A stretch of 19,500 nucleotides of DNA from an uncultured Fretibacterium sp. (GCF_938030725.1 NZ_CALHIQ010000109.1:1-19500); one strand, 5' to 3'; positions 7,209 to 13,966 are shown, counted from the stretch's first letter. Notes: generated by a model from the sequence alone, not told the origin. Numbers and translations are program-made.

Positions 7209-8007
7209 CGGCGAGCTCCAGCTGCGCACGGTCAGCGGCCTCGTGATCGCCGCGGTCGTGATCGCGGGGATATACTTCGGCGGTTGGGCCTGGCTTGCGA
7301 TATCGCTGGCCTTGGCGCTTCTCTCCCTGAGCGAGTACTACCGTATGCTGTCCAAGCGCATGAAGCTTTCGCGGGGCATCGGCTACATCTGCGCGCTGGC
7401 CGTGATGCTGTCGAGCGCCGAGGGCGTACAGCCCGTTTCCATCACCATGACACTCTCCCTCAGCGCCTATGTGATCTTCATGATCGAGATGATGCGCCGT
7501 CAGGTCACGGGGCAGAGCTTTGCGGTAAACAACGTGGGCGGAACCCTGTCCGGCGTCGTCTTCATCGTGGTGCCCTGGACGTGCATCGTGCTGCTCCGGA
7601 GGCTGCCGACGGGCTCCCTCGTCCTGTTCACGCTCTTCGCCTGCACCTGGGGCTGCGACGTCATGGCCTATTTCGTCGGAAGCCGCTGGGGGCGCAGCAG
7701 CCTCTGCGAGTACATCAGCCCCCGAAAGACCGTCGAGGGCTTCATCGGTGGCGCCATGGGCAGCCTGCTGACCTGTGCCCTCGTCATCTTTTTGATGGAG
7801 CAGCCGCCCTACCCGCTCTTCATCATCGGAGTCGTCTGCGGCATCGCGGGGCAGCTGGGGGACCTGGCCGAGTCCCTGGTGAAGCGCGAGCTTGGGGAGA
7901 AGGATTCGGGGGGGCTGATCCCCGGACACGGAGGCGTCCTGGACCGCTTTGACAGCATCCTGCTCAACGGCCTGCTGACGTACCTCGTCTTCGGCCTGCT
8001 CCTGTGA
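7189..8007 (+). CDS. cdsA: Phosphatidate cytidylyltransferase (CDP-diglyceride synthase)
   Basis: This polytopic membrane enzyme makes CDP-diacylglycerol from phosphatidate and CTP, the branch point of phospholipid synthesis. The 272-residue protein carries the full CDS signature at 229-255: SLVKRELGEKD followed by IPGHGGVLDRFDS, preceded by many hydrophobic segments. I chose ATG 7189 because GGGAGAGG (7177-7184) sits directly upstream. The longer in-frame start at 7168 lies deep inside uppS and adds an unlikely hydrophilic extension. Even so the gene overlaps uppS by 20 nt, indicating translational coupling. Confidence 0.95.
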   Translation: MAGLRPNGELQLRTVSGLVIAAVVIAGIYFGGWAWLAISLALALLSLSEYYRMLSKRMKLSRGIGYICALAVMLSSAEGVQPVSITMTLSLSAYVIFMIEMMRRQVTGQSFAVNNVGGTLSGVVFIVVPWTCIVLLRRLPTGSLVLFTLFACTWGCDVMAYFVGSRWGRSSLCEYISPRKTVEGFIGGAMGSLLTCALVIFLMEQPPYPLFIIGVVCGIAGQLGDLAESLVKRELGEKDSGGLIPGHGGVLDRFDSILLNGLLTYLVFGLLL

Positions 8008-8015
8008 GGACGACC

Positions 8016-9179
8016 ATGACGGCAACCAGGACGGGACGAAAGCGCGTGGCCGTGATCGGCGCGACGGGAAGCGTCGGCAGCGCCATCCTCTCCGTGTGCC
8101 GTGCGCACCCGGACGAGGTCGAGGTGCGGGCCCTGGCGGCCCGCAGGCCTTCCGAAAAACTGAGGATGCTCTCACGGGAGTTTGAGGCTACAATGCTCTG
8201 TGCCTACGACGCACCGCGGGGAACGGAGGGACTCCTCACGGGCTCTGAGGGGCTGGTGGCCATCGCGGAGAGCCCGGAGGTCGATCAGGTGCTCTTCGCC
8301 TCGTCGGGGACGGCGGCCATACCGGCGCTGCAGGCTGCGCTTCGGGCGGGCAAGGAGGTGTCCCTGGCCAACAAGGAGAGCATCGTGGTGGCGGGCCCTT
8401 GGGTCATGCCCCTCGTTTCCCGGCCCGACCAGCTGCGCCCGCTGGACAGCGAGCACAACGCGATCTGGCAGTGCCTGCACGGCGAGGGGGAGGGACGCGC
8501 CGTGAGGTCCATACGCCTCACGGCTTCGGGCGGCCCCTTCAGGACCTGGACGGCGGAGGCGCTGAAGACGGTGACGCCCGATATAGCCCTGAAGCACCCT
8601 GTCTGGGCCATGGGGGCGAAGATCACGATCGACAGCGCGACGCTGATGAACAAGGGCATCGAGCTGATCGAGGCGATGTTCCTCTTCGGCCTCGAACCGG
8701 CTCAGGTGGACGCGCTGGTGTCGCCGGGCTCCTTCGTCCACGGCCTCGTGGAGTTCGCGGACGGCAGCGTCAAGCTACTGGCCGCGACGCCCGACATGCG
8801 CCTGCCCGCGGCCTCCTGCCTCTTCTGGCCGGAACGCCGCTTCCCCGCGCCGGACTTTGCGCCGCCGCTTCTGGCGCCCCGAACGATCTCCTTTGAGGCG
8901 CCGGACCCGGTGCGCTTCCCCGCGATGCGGATAGCGCGGACGGTGATGGAGCGGCGCGGCGCGTATCCGGCCCTTCTGGTCGGTTCGGACGAGGTGGCGG
9001 TGGACCGCTTCTTGAAGGGGCAGATCGGCTTTACGGACGTCGCCGCGGTGGTGGAGGAAACGCTGGCGTCCTGCCCGCTCCCCGCGCCAGGATCCCTTGA
9101 GGAGGCGCTCTTTGCGCTGAAGGAGGGCAGGCGCTGCGCCGCGGCCGTCTGCAACGGCCTGGTGGGGCGCAGGGCGTAA
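8016..9179 (+). CDS. dxr: 1-deoxy-D-xylulose-5-phosphate reductoisomerase (divergent active-site loop)
   Basis: This enzyme catalyses the NADPH-dependent conversion of DXP to MEP, the second step of the MEP isoprenoid pathway and the target of fosmidomycin. The 387-residue protein has the NADPH motif IGATGSVGS (14-22), SLANKES (116-122), metal ligands D144 and E146 in PLDSEHNAI, the SGGPF loop (171-175), and SATLMNKGIELIEA (207-220) with E216. The loop usually reading HPQS-x-(I/V)-H here reads SPGSFVH (236-242): the terminal His is kept, but the first His and the Gln are replaced. The later region commonly reading NAANE reads VGSDE. ATG 8016 is preceded by GAGGA at 8006-8010; GTG 8004, overlapping the cdsA stop, is an alternative. 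Context makes the identity firm. Confidence 0.94.
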   Translation: MTATRTGRKRVAVIGATGSVGSAILSVCRAHPDEVEVRALAARRPSEKLRMLSREFEATMLCAYDAPRGTEGLLTGSEGLVAIAESPEVDQVLFASSGTAAIPALQAALRAGKEVSLANKESIVVAGPWVMPLVSRPDQLRPLDSEHNAIWQCLHGEGEGRAVRSIRLTASGGPFRTWTAEALKTVTPDIALKHPVWAMGAKITIDSATLMNKGIELIEAMFLFGLEPAQVDALVSPGSFVHGLVEFADGSVKLLAATPDMRLPAASCLFWPERRFPAPDFAPPLLAPRTISFEAPDPVRFPAMRIARTVMERRGAYPALLVGSDEVAVDRFLKGQIGFTDVAAVVEETLASCPLPAPGSLEEALFALKEGRRCAAAVCNGLVGRRA

Positions 9180-9225
9180 AAGGCCGTCGCCTGCGGGGTT
9201 AAAATTTTTTGGAGGTTTCGATACC

Positions 9226-10278
9226 GTGTTGATCAGTCTCGTTTCGTTCGTTATCGTCATCGCCGTCTGCGTGGTCGTCCACGAGTTCGGCCATTTCATC
9301 ACGGCGCGCTGTCTTGGCGTGCAGGTCCACGAGTTCGCCTTTGGCATGGGTCCGGCGCTCTGGCAGCACAAGAGCGCCGGACCGGAGCCCATGCTGTGGT
9401 CGGTGCGGGCGTTCCCCGTCGGGGGCTTCTGCCGCCTGGCGGGCATGGGGGAGGAGGAGGGGGAGGAGGCCGTCCTGCCCGGCAAGGGCTTTAACGAGCA
9501 GCCCGGCTGGAAGCGCTTCCTCATCCTGCTGAATGGCTCCCTCTTCAACGTCCTCCTGGCCCTTCTGCTGACGGCGGTCTTCCTCTGGGGTCACGGCGCG
9601 CTGGACATGGAGCACACCCGGATCGGCGAGGTCATGCCGGGATTTCCCGCGGAGGCCGCCGGCATTCAGGTAGGGGACAGCATCACGGCCGTGAACGGCC
9701 GTTCCGTTCAGGAGTGGCGCGAGATGTCGGAGGCGCTGCGGGAGGAGGCAGAGCGGGGCGGGGACGTGAGGGTCGAAGTTCGACGCGGTGAGGAGGTCCT
9801 CACGATCTCGACGCCCATTCCCATGAGCGAGGAACACGGACGCCCCATGCTGGGGATCACGCCGGCCCTGGTGCGCTACTCCCCGAAAGACGCGGTCCTG
9901 AACGCGGGGCAGTACACGTGGCGGATGACGACGCTGATGCTGAGGGGCATCGCCGACTGGATCCTGCGCCGGCAGGAGGTGGACATCACGGGTCCCGTGG
10001 GCATCGCCTCCATGTCGGGGCAGGCCATGCGGGCGGGGTGGTGGGCCTTCGTGACGTTCGTCGCCCTCATCAGCCTGAACCTCGGCCTGCTGAACCTGTT
10101 CCCCATCCCGGCGCTGGACGGCGGGCGTATCCTCTTCGTGCTGCTGGAGATGGTCTTTCGCCGCCGCCTGCCGGAGAGGGTGGAGAACTGGATCCACACG
10201 GCGGGCTTCGTCCTGCTCATCCTGTTGATGCTGGCCATCACCTGTCAGGACGTCTACCACCTCTTCTGGACGAAGTGA
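9226..10278 (+). CDS. rseP: RseP-type site-2 membrane zinc metalloprotease with PDZ domain
   Basis: This intramembrane protease of the S2P family cleaves transmembrane anti-sigma factors or leftover signal peptides. In 350 residues it shows the zinc-binding HEFGH (19-23) inside the first membrane helix. One PDZ domain follows (about 130-198, with IGEVMPGFPAEAAGIQVGD), then the second conserved element NLFPIPALDGG (290-300), whose Asp is the third zinc ligand, and a final membrane helix. One PDZ domain, rather than the two of E. coli RseP, is usual outside Proteobacteria. GTG 9226 lies 9 nt after a strong GGAGGT (9211-9216). It sits between dxr and ispG, a widely conserved placement. Confidence 0.95.
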   Translation: MLISLVSFVIVIAVCVVVHEFGHFITARCLGVQVHEFAFGMGPALWQHKSAGPEPMLWSVRAFPVGGFCRLAGMGEEEGEEAVLPGKGFNEQPGWKRFLILLNGSLFNVLLALLLTAVFLWGHGALDMEHTRIGEVMPGFPAEAAGIQVGDSITAVNGRSVQEWREMSEALREEAERGGDVRVEVRRGEEVLTISTPIPMSEEHGRPMLGITPALVRYSPKDAVLNAGQYTWRMTTLMLRGIADWILRRQEVDITGPVGIASMSGQAMRAGWWAFVTFVALISLNLGLLNLFPIPALDGGRILFVLLEMVFRRRLPERVENWIHTAGFVLLILLMLAITCQDVYHLFWTK

Positions 10279-10291
10279 GCGGGCCGTCGAG

Positions 10292-11368
10292 GTGAAGCGA
10301 AGCGTTCAAATCGGGGCCCTCCGCATCGGCGGGGGGGCCCCAGTTCGCGTCGAGAGCATGCTTAAGGTCTCCCTGTCGAACCGGGAGGCCTGTGCTGCGC
10401 AGTGCGCCAGCCTGCTGCGGGTGGGCTGTGAGATGGCTCGGGTGGCCCTGCCGCGTCCGGAACTGGCCCCGGACCTGAAGTGGCTCGTGTTCAACACGGA
10501 CCTGACCCTGATGGCGGACATCCACTTCGACCCGACCCTGGCCGTGCTGGCCATGGAGGCGGGGTGCCGGGCCATCCGCATCAACCCCGGCAACATGCCC
10601 CTCAATCGCCTGAACGACGTCATCCAGACCGCCAAGGCCCTGGGGGTGACGATCCGAATTGGGGCCAACGGGGGGTCGGTTTCGGGCCGACAACTGGAGG
10701 CCGCGGGGGGCGACCGGGCGGTGGCGCTGTGCATCGCGGTGCGGGAGCAGGCGGAGCTCCTGCTGGGCGCGGGCTTCGAGGACCTGATCCTCTCGGCGAA
10801 GTCCTCCTCCGTGCCGGAGTGCGTGCGGGCCAACGTCCTGATCGCGCGAGAGTACCCGGACTTTCCCTTCCACGTGGGGCTGACGGAGGCAGGGCCGGGA
10901 GATGGCGGCATCGTGAAGGGCGCGGCGGGCATCTCCGCTCTCCTGGCCCAGGGGATCGGGGACACCATCCGCGTGTCCCTGACGGACGCGCCGGAGCGCG
11001 AGGTTCGCGTGGGCTACGAGATACTGAAGGCTCTGGAGGTTCGGACCCGCGGCGTGAACCTCATCAGTTGTCCCACCTGCGGGCGGCGTCGGGCGGACGT
11101 CATGGAGCTGACGAAGTTGATCGAGCCCATGCTGGAGAGCCTGCCGGACGGGACCACCGTGGCGGTGATGGGCTGCGAGGTCAACGGCCCGAAGGAGGCA
11201 AGGCACGCCCAGATGGGGATCGCGGGAACGCCGTCGGGCGCGGTGCTGTTCCGTGAGGGGCGCGTGGTGGGAGAGTACCCCTTCGAGGCCCTCCCGAACG
11301 TCCTGCCCCGCTTCTTCGCGGGGGAGCCTCTGGAGCGCGGCGACGCAGGACGGGATGCGGGCTGCTGA
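10292..11368 (+). CDS. ispG: 4-hydroxy-3-methylbut-2-en-1-yl diphosphate synthase (IspG/GcpE)
   Basis: This [4Fe-4S] enzyme converts MEcPP to HMBPP in the MEP pathway. The 358-residue protein has the TIM-barrel half with LMADIHFD (73-80) and IRINPGN (95-101). Its C-terminal Fe-S half has CPTCGRRRADV (C260, C263) and VMGCEVNGPKEA (C295, E302). The N-terminal motif, commonly PVRVQSMT, reads PVRVESML, a mild deviation. GTG 10292 is the start, 13 bp after the rseP stop. The last 15 residues (after about 343) are charged and unconserved. With dxr and uppS, it places three steps of carrier-lipid supply in one operon. Confidence 0.95.
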   Translation: MKRSVQIGALRIGGGAPVRVESMLKVSLSNREACAAQCASLLRVGCEMARVALPRPELAPDLKWLVFNTDLTLMADIHFDPTLAVLAMEAGCRAIRINPGNMPLNRLNDVIQTAKALGVTIRIGANGGSVSGRQLEAAGGDRAVALCIAVREQAELLLGAGFEDLILSAKSSSVPECVRANVLIAREYPDFPFHVGLTEAGPGDGGIVKGAAGISALLAQGIGDTIRVSLTDAPEREVRVGYEILKALEVRTRGVNLISCPTCGRRRADVMELTKLIEPMLESLPDGTTVAVMGCEVNGPKEARHAQMGIAGTPSGAVLFREGRVVGEYPFEALPNVLPRFFAGEPLERGDAGRDAGC

Positions 11369-11391
11369 GGCTGTCTGCCGCGGGGTCCTGG

Positions 11392-11414
11392 GCGGGAGCC
11401 CTCGAAACTCCCGC
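11392..11414 (+). other. Small intergenic hairpin between ispG and the zinc-ribbon gene
   Basis: A perfect 7-bp stem pairs GCGGGAG (11392-11398) with CTCCCGC (11408-11414) across a 9-nt loop. No U-tract follows, so it is not a standard terminator. It may be an RNA processing or stability element inside the operon. Confidence 0.35.
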
Positions 11415-11453
11415 AACGAACGATGGAGAGACGAATTGAAGGAGGACATGGAC

Positions 11454-11642
11454 ATGGCGGCTGCGGAAAAGCGCGTTTTCAAGTGTGCCTCGTGCGGGCA
11501 CGTCTTTGAGGAGGAGGGCGCGTCGATGCGCTGCCCCGAGTGTCGGGGCAGGACGCTGATCCTTGAGGCAGGCCCCACCTTAAAGGGGAGGGGCTGCGGG
11601 GGGAACTGCGGCGGTGGGTGCAGCTGCGGCTGCCACCACTGA
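11454..11642 (+). CDS. Zinc-ribbon miniprotein with Cys/Gly-rich metal-binding tail
   Basis: A 62-residue protein begins at ATG 11454, 8 nt after GGAGG (11441-11445); the nearer ATG 11448 is too close to that site. Residues 9-33 form a zinc ribbon with two CxxC knuckles, FKCASCGHVF and MRCPECRG, like FmdB or rubredoxin-type ribbons. The C-terminus, GRGCGGNCGGGCSCGCHH, holds five more Cys and two His, enough for a second metal site or cluster. The function is unknown. It lies 14 bp upstream of the cobalamin adenosyltransferase gene, so a metal-handling or chaperone role beside that enzyme is possible but unproven. The real-gene call rests on a clear ribosome binding site, strongly patterned residues and tight packing. 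Confidence 0.82.
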   Translation: MAAAEKRVFKCASCGHVFEEEGASMRCPECRGRTLILEAGPTLKGRGCGGNCGGGCSCGCHH

Positions 11643-11656
11643 GGGAGGCCGAAGTC

Positions 11657-12208
11657 ATGGCCGCAGGCAAACAGGAACACACGACGCACCTCCTTGGCGC
11701 GGAGGTCGTCGGCAAGACGCACCCACGCATTGAGTTGCGTGGGCGGCTGGATGAGTTGAACGCTCAAATCATCCTGACGCAGGCGCGGGCGCGGGCCGCG
11801 GGGGAGCGTCAGTTGGAGGCGGACCTGGAGGAGGTTCGGGTCAAGGCCGTCCGCGAGGCCATGATGGCCGAGGTGACCGACGCGCCCTGCGGCGAGTTGG
11901 CCCTGTGGGGACTGACGGAGGAGGATATCCACCAGCGGTCCCACACTCCGGCGCGTTTCTACGGAAAGGGACACCTCGACCTTCACGCGGACATGGGGCT
12001 CTGGGCGGCGGAGATCAACCTGTTGCGCACGCTGGTGCGGGAGACGGAACTCGTCGCGTGCCGCGCCTTCGACGACGGGGCGGGTGGCGTGACGAGGCCG
12101 GACATCGTCAAGATGCTGAACCGCCTCAGCAGCGCGCTCTACATCCTGATCTACAACTACCTGCCTGAGGGGTTCACCCGCTTTTATGGGCGGATCGGAC
12201 AGAGGTAA
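11657..12208 (+). CDS. EutT-like cobalamin adenosyltransferase
   Basis: This probably adenosylates cob(I)alamin with ATP to make coenzyme B12. Of its 183 residues, THPRIELRGRLDELNAQIIL (21-40) matches the N-terminal helix region of EutT/PduO-type enzymes. LWGLTEEDIHQRSHTPARFY (83-102) and the helical C-terminus (LRTLVRETELVACRAF; MLNRLSSALYILIYNYLP) resemble EutT in particular. The Cys-rich metal motif of enterobacterial EutT (Cys-Cys-x-x-Cys) is absent: only C78 and C135 are present. ATG 11657 is 8 nt after GGGAGG. No ethanolamine or propanediol genes are nearby, so it more likely serves general B12 enzymes such as methylmalonyl-CoA mutase. It is the last gene of the long operon. The family call is fairly sure; the subfamily is less so. 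Confidence 0.78.
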   Translation: MAAGKQEHTTHLLGAEVVGKTHPRIELRGRLDELNAQIILTQARARAAGERQLEADLEEVRVKAVREAMMAEVTDAPCGELALWGLTEEDIHQRSHTPARFYGKGHLDLHADMGLWAAEINLLRTLVRETELVACRAFDDGAGGVTRPDIVKMLNRLSSALYILIYNYLPEGFTRFYGRIGQR

Positions 12209-12213
12209 CGCCT

Positions 12214-12259
12214 TAATAAAACCGTAGATGAGGGCCGGCTTGTGTCGGCCCTCATCGGT
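12214..12259 (-). terminator. Convergent hairpin terminator between the operon and the ankyrin gene
   Basis: A perfect 11-bp stem pairs GATGAGGGCCG (12227-12237) with CGGCCCTCATC (12246-12256) across an 8-nt loop. On the minus strand it is followed by GGTTTTATTA, a usable U-tract, so it best terminates the ankyrin transcript ending at 12290. It begins 18 bp after the stop of the + strand operon and may also stop or stabilise that transcript, although no U-run follows on the + side. Confidence 0.75.
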
Positions 12260-12289
12260 CCCTGGATTGGAACTCCAGGTTCGTTTTCT

Positions 12290-13396
12290 TCAACGTTGTC
12301 CGGACTTTTCCTCCAGCAGCCTCAACGCCCCTGTGTCCTTGAGTTTTTCATTATCTTTCGCATAGTCGAGGGCTGTTTTACCCTTGCTGTCCTTTGCCTT
12401 CGCGTCTGCTCCGGCCTCCAACAGCGCGGTCAGGGCTTTGGGGTGGGGGTTATATTGAGCTGCAACCATTAACGACGTCCACCCATCTTTATTTTTGGCG
12501 TTGAGGTCTGCTCCTGCCTCTATCAAAGCCATCAGGATTTCCGAGTTTGAGTTGTTGTACGCTGCAACCATCAACGGCGTCGCCCCATCTTTATCTTTGG
12601 CGTTGACGTCCGCACCGGCCTTTATCAAGGTCTTCAGGACTTCCAGGTTTGAGTTATATCGGGCCGCAAGCATCAACGGAGTCCACTCGTCTTGCTGTTT
12701 GGCGTTGACGTCTGCACCAGCCTCTATCAAGGCCTTCAGGACTTCCGGGTTTGAGTTATATCGGGCCGTACCCATCAACGGCGTCCACCCGTCTTCGGCC
12801 CTTGCGTTGACGTCCGCTCCGGCTTTTAACAAGGCCACCAGGACTTCTGGGCTTGAGTTATAGGCAGCCGCAAACATTAATGGTGCCCATCCATCTTTGG
12901 TTTTGGCGTTGACATCCGCTCCAGCCTCCAGCAGCGCAGTCAGGGCTCCTGAGGTTGAGTTATTGTACGCCGCAAACATCAACGGCGTCCACGCATCTTG
13001 CTGTTTGGAGTTGACGTCCGCGCCCGCCTCTATCAAAGCCCTCAGGACTTCTGGGTTGGGGTTATAGTGTGCCGCAAACATCAGCGGCGTCCACTCAGCT
13101 TTGTTTTTGACATTGACGCCCGCGCCCGCCTCTATCAAGACCTTCAGGACTTTGGGGTTTGAGTTCTTGTACGCCGCAATCATCAATGGCGTCGACCCAT
13201 CTTTGTCTTTGGCGTTGACGTCCGCTCCGTCCTGAATCAGTTGCCGTACCTTTTCAGGCTCCGCTTTGCCGGTTATCTCCAGCAGTTCTTCCGTTGTCCC
13301 AGCACTCGCCTGTCCCTTGAAAAGCGTGAGCAGCAACAGAGACCACAAGACAAAACCTGAAACGCTGCGAGTGAGTAAAGCAGACTTTTTCTTCAA
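12290..13396 (-). CDS. Secreted ankyrin-repeat protein
   Basis: A 368-residue protein. Residues 1-32 form a signal peptide: MKKK, a hydrophobic core, and ASA before the predicted cleavage after residue 32. No lipobox Cys is present, so periplasmic or extracellular delivery is expected. A capping half-repeat (33-67) is followed by eight tandem repeats of exactly 34 residues (68-339). A typical unit runs WTPLMFAA-YNSNPEVL-ALIEAGADVNAK. A C-terminal cap (340-368) has KTALDYAKDN. Canonical ankyrin units have 33 residues; the extra residue lies in the turn between the two helices (YNNSNP). TTG 13396 is the start, with GGAG (minus strand, 13409-13406) 9 nt upstream. Ankyrin repeats bind proteins; the partner is unknown. 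Lower GC than the operon before it and the neighbouring paralogue stump suggest an accessory gene family. Confidence 0.93.
   Translation of the reverse strand: MKKKSALLTRSVSGFVLWSLLLLTLFKGQASAGTTEELLEITGKAEPEKVRQLIQDGADVNAKDKDGSTPLMIAAYKNSNPKVLKVLIEAGAGVNVKNKAEWTPLMFAAHYNPNPEVLRALIEAGADVNSKQQDAWTPLMFAAYNNSTSGALTALLEAGADVNAKTKDGWAPLMFAAAYNSSPEVLVALLKAGADVNARAEDGWTPLMGTARYNSNPEVLKALIEAGADVNAKQQDEWTPLMLAARYNSNLEVLKTLIKAGADVNAKDKDGATPLMVAAYNNSNSEILMALIEAGADLNAKNKDGWTSLMVAAQYNPHPKALTALLEAGADAKAKDSKGKTALDYAKDNEKLKDTGALRLLEEKSGQR
12380..13195 (-). repeat. Eight tandem 102-bp units encoding ankyrin repeats
   Basis: Eight consecutive 102-bp units in frame encode residues 68-339 of the ankyrin protein. 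They share strings such as GCGTTGACGTC (plus strand) and the reverse complement of the WTPLM coding segment, but differ at many positions. They are therefore diverged repeats rather than recent copies. The constant spacing without indels shows selection on the fold. Unequal crossing-over between units could change their number. Confidence 0.9.
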
Positions 13397-13413
13397 CGTG
13401 TCCCTCTCCTTTT

Positions 13414-13503
13414 TTAACGTCCGGTCTTTTCCTCCAACCGCTTCAAAGCCCCTGTGCCCTTGAGCGCTTCCCTCTCCCTCGCGTAGTCGAGGGCTGTTTT
13501 ACC
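13414..13503 (-). pseudogene. 3' stump of a second ankyrin-repeat gene
   Basis: On the minus strand these bases encode GKTALDYAREREALKGTG continued by ALKRLEEKTGR and a TAA stop at 13414-13416. This is clearly homologous to the C-terminal cap of the intact ankyrin protein (GKTALDYAKDNEKLKDTG, then ALRLLEEKSGQR). The plus-strand text GTAGTCGAGGGCTGTTTTAC is shared exactly with the intact gene near 12363-12382. Homology ends abruptly at about 13503, where an in-frame TGA (13504-13506) and unrelated AT-richer DNA follow. The stump therefore has no start and no repeats. It ends only a few bases before the ribosome binding site of the intact gene. This points to an earlier tandem pair of ankyrin genes, the upstream one lost by deletion. 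Confidence 0.85.
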
Positions 13504-13908
13504 TCAAGTGGTTTCAATTTTCTTGTTGCGTTTGGCGTGACGATCTGACGTGTGGCGGACCTCAAGTTAAGAACGGTCATGGCCCTTAACCATAGATTAT
13601 AATACTAACAATGTTGAAATTATAGGACCATTGATTAGATTTCGAGTTCTGCTCTGGTGCTACGTCCAGGATGTTGATCGTGTACGGGCGTATGCATGAT
13701 CATTTACGAAAATAGATGTCGGGACGCAAAAATCCGTAATCTATCTTTTGGAGGCGCATGGAGGGCGAGCGGGATTTTTAACTCAACAAGCCGACATGTC
13801 GCTGCCCGCAGCACGATGAGGCAGGCAGGATGACGATCGGCATCTGGAGCTTCCGGCTGGACGAGGACAGCCTGCCCCATAACCCCACCTTAGCTTTTTT
13901 CAGAGGGC
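13504..13908. other. Gene-free AT-richer spacer
   Basis: I see no credible gene here on either strand. A TATAAT occurs at 13598-13603 (+) in an AT-rich patch but has no good -35; the minus-strand reading gives no convincing promoter for the ankyrin gene either. GGAGG followed by ATG at 13758 opens only a seven-codon frame (MEGERDF). The open frame on the minus strand from 14287 down to 13778 is antisense to the regulator and resembles no protein I know. The segment may be the remains of deleted DNA adjoining the ankyrin stump. Confidence 0.5.
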
Positions 13909-13938
13909 TTGACGATAAGTGCGGGAATAGTGTATCAT
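13909..13938 (+). promoter_or_regulatory. Sigma70-type promoter of the GntR-DUF2848-nitrilase-TRAP locus
   Basis: TTGACG (13909-13914) and TATCAT (13933-13938) are separated by 18 bp, close to the sigma70 consensus. The expected start lies near 13945, inside the palindrome that begins directly after the -10 box. Transcription would therefore be blocked by a protein bound there. The leader to the first start codon would be about 140 nt. Confidence 0.7.
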
Positions 13939-13966
13939 CTTTGGTATACCAGTTGGTATACCAAAG
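13939..13966 (+). promoter_or_regulatory. 28-bp perfect palindromic operator (GntR/FCD type)
   Basis: CTTTGGTATACCA (13939-13951) and its exact reverse complement TGGTATACCAAAG (13954-13966) flank a 2-nt centre (GT). Each arm contains GGTATACC, itself a palindrome of the GT-N(2)-AC style typical of GntR-family sites, so one or two dimers could bind. Its position across the expected transcription start, in front of a GntR/FCD gene, indicates autorepression relieved by a ligand. The arrangement is seen directly; the regulator-site pairing is inferred. Confidence 0.8.

Noticed and set aside
8721..8741. Dxr considered inactive because of the SPGSFVH loop
   Set aside because: By counting from the conserved Glu, the retained His (residue 242) is the one equivalent to the key E. 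coli His, and metal ligands are intact, so loss of activity is not supported.
10238..11986. 582-codon open frame on the minus strand opposite ispG and downstream genes
   Set aside because: It is antisense to three well-supported genes, is rich in Arg/His/Gln/Pro as expected of a GC-rich shadow frame, and shows no domain pattern.
12495..12863. 122-codon + strand frame across the ankyrin gene
   Set aside because: Its repeated SAPAS-type text is the antisense image of the ankyrin repeats, and it lacks a plausible ribosome binding site.
12380..13195. Regular 102-bp repeats considered as a CRISPR array or satellite DNA
   Set aside because: The period is three times 34 codons, units differ throughout with no constant repeat/variable spacer split, and the frame encodes ankyrin repeats.
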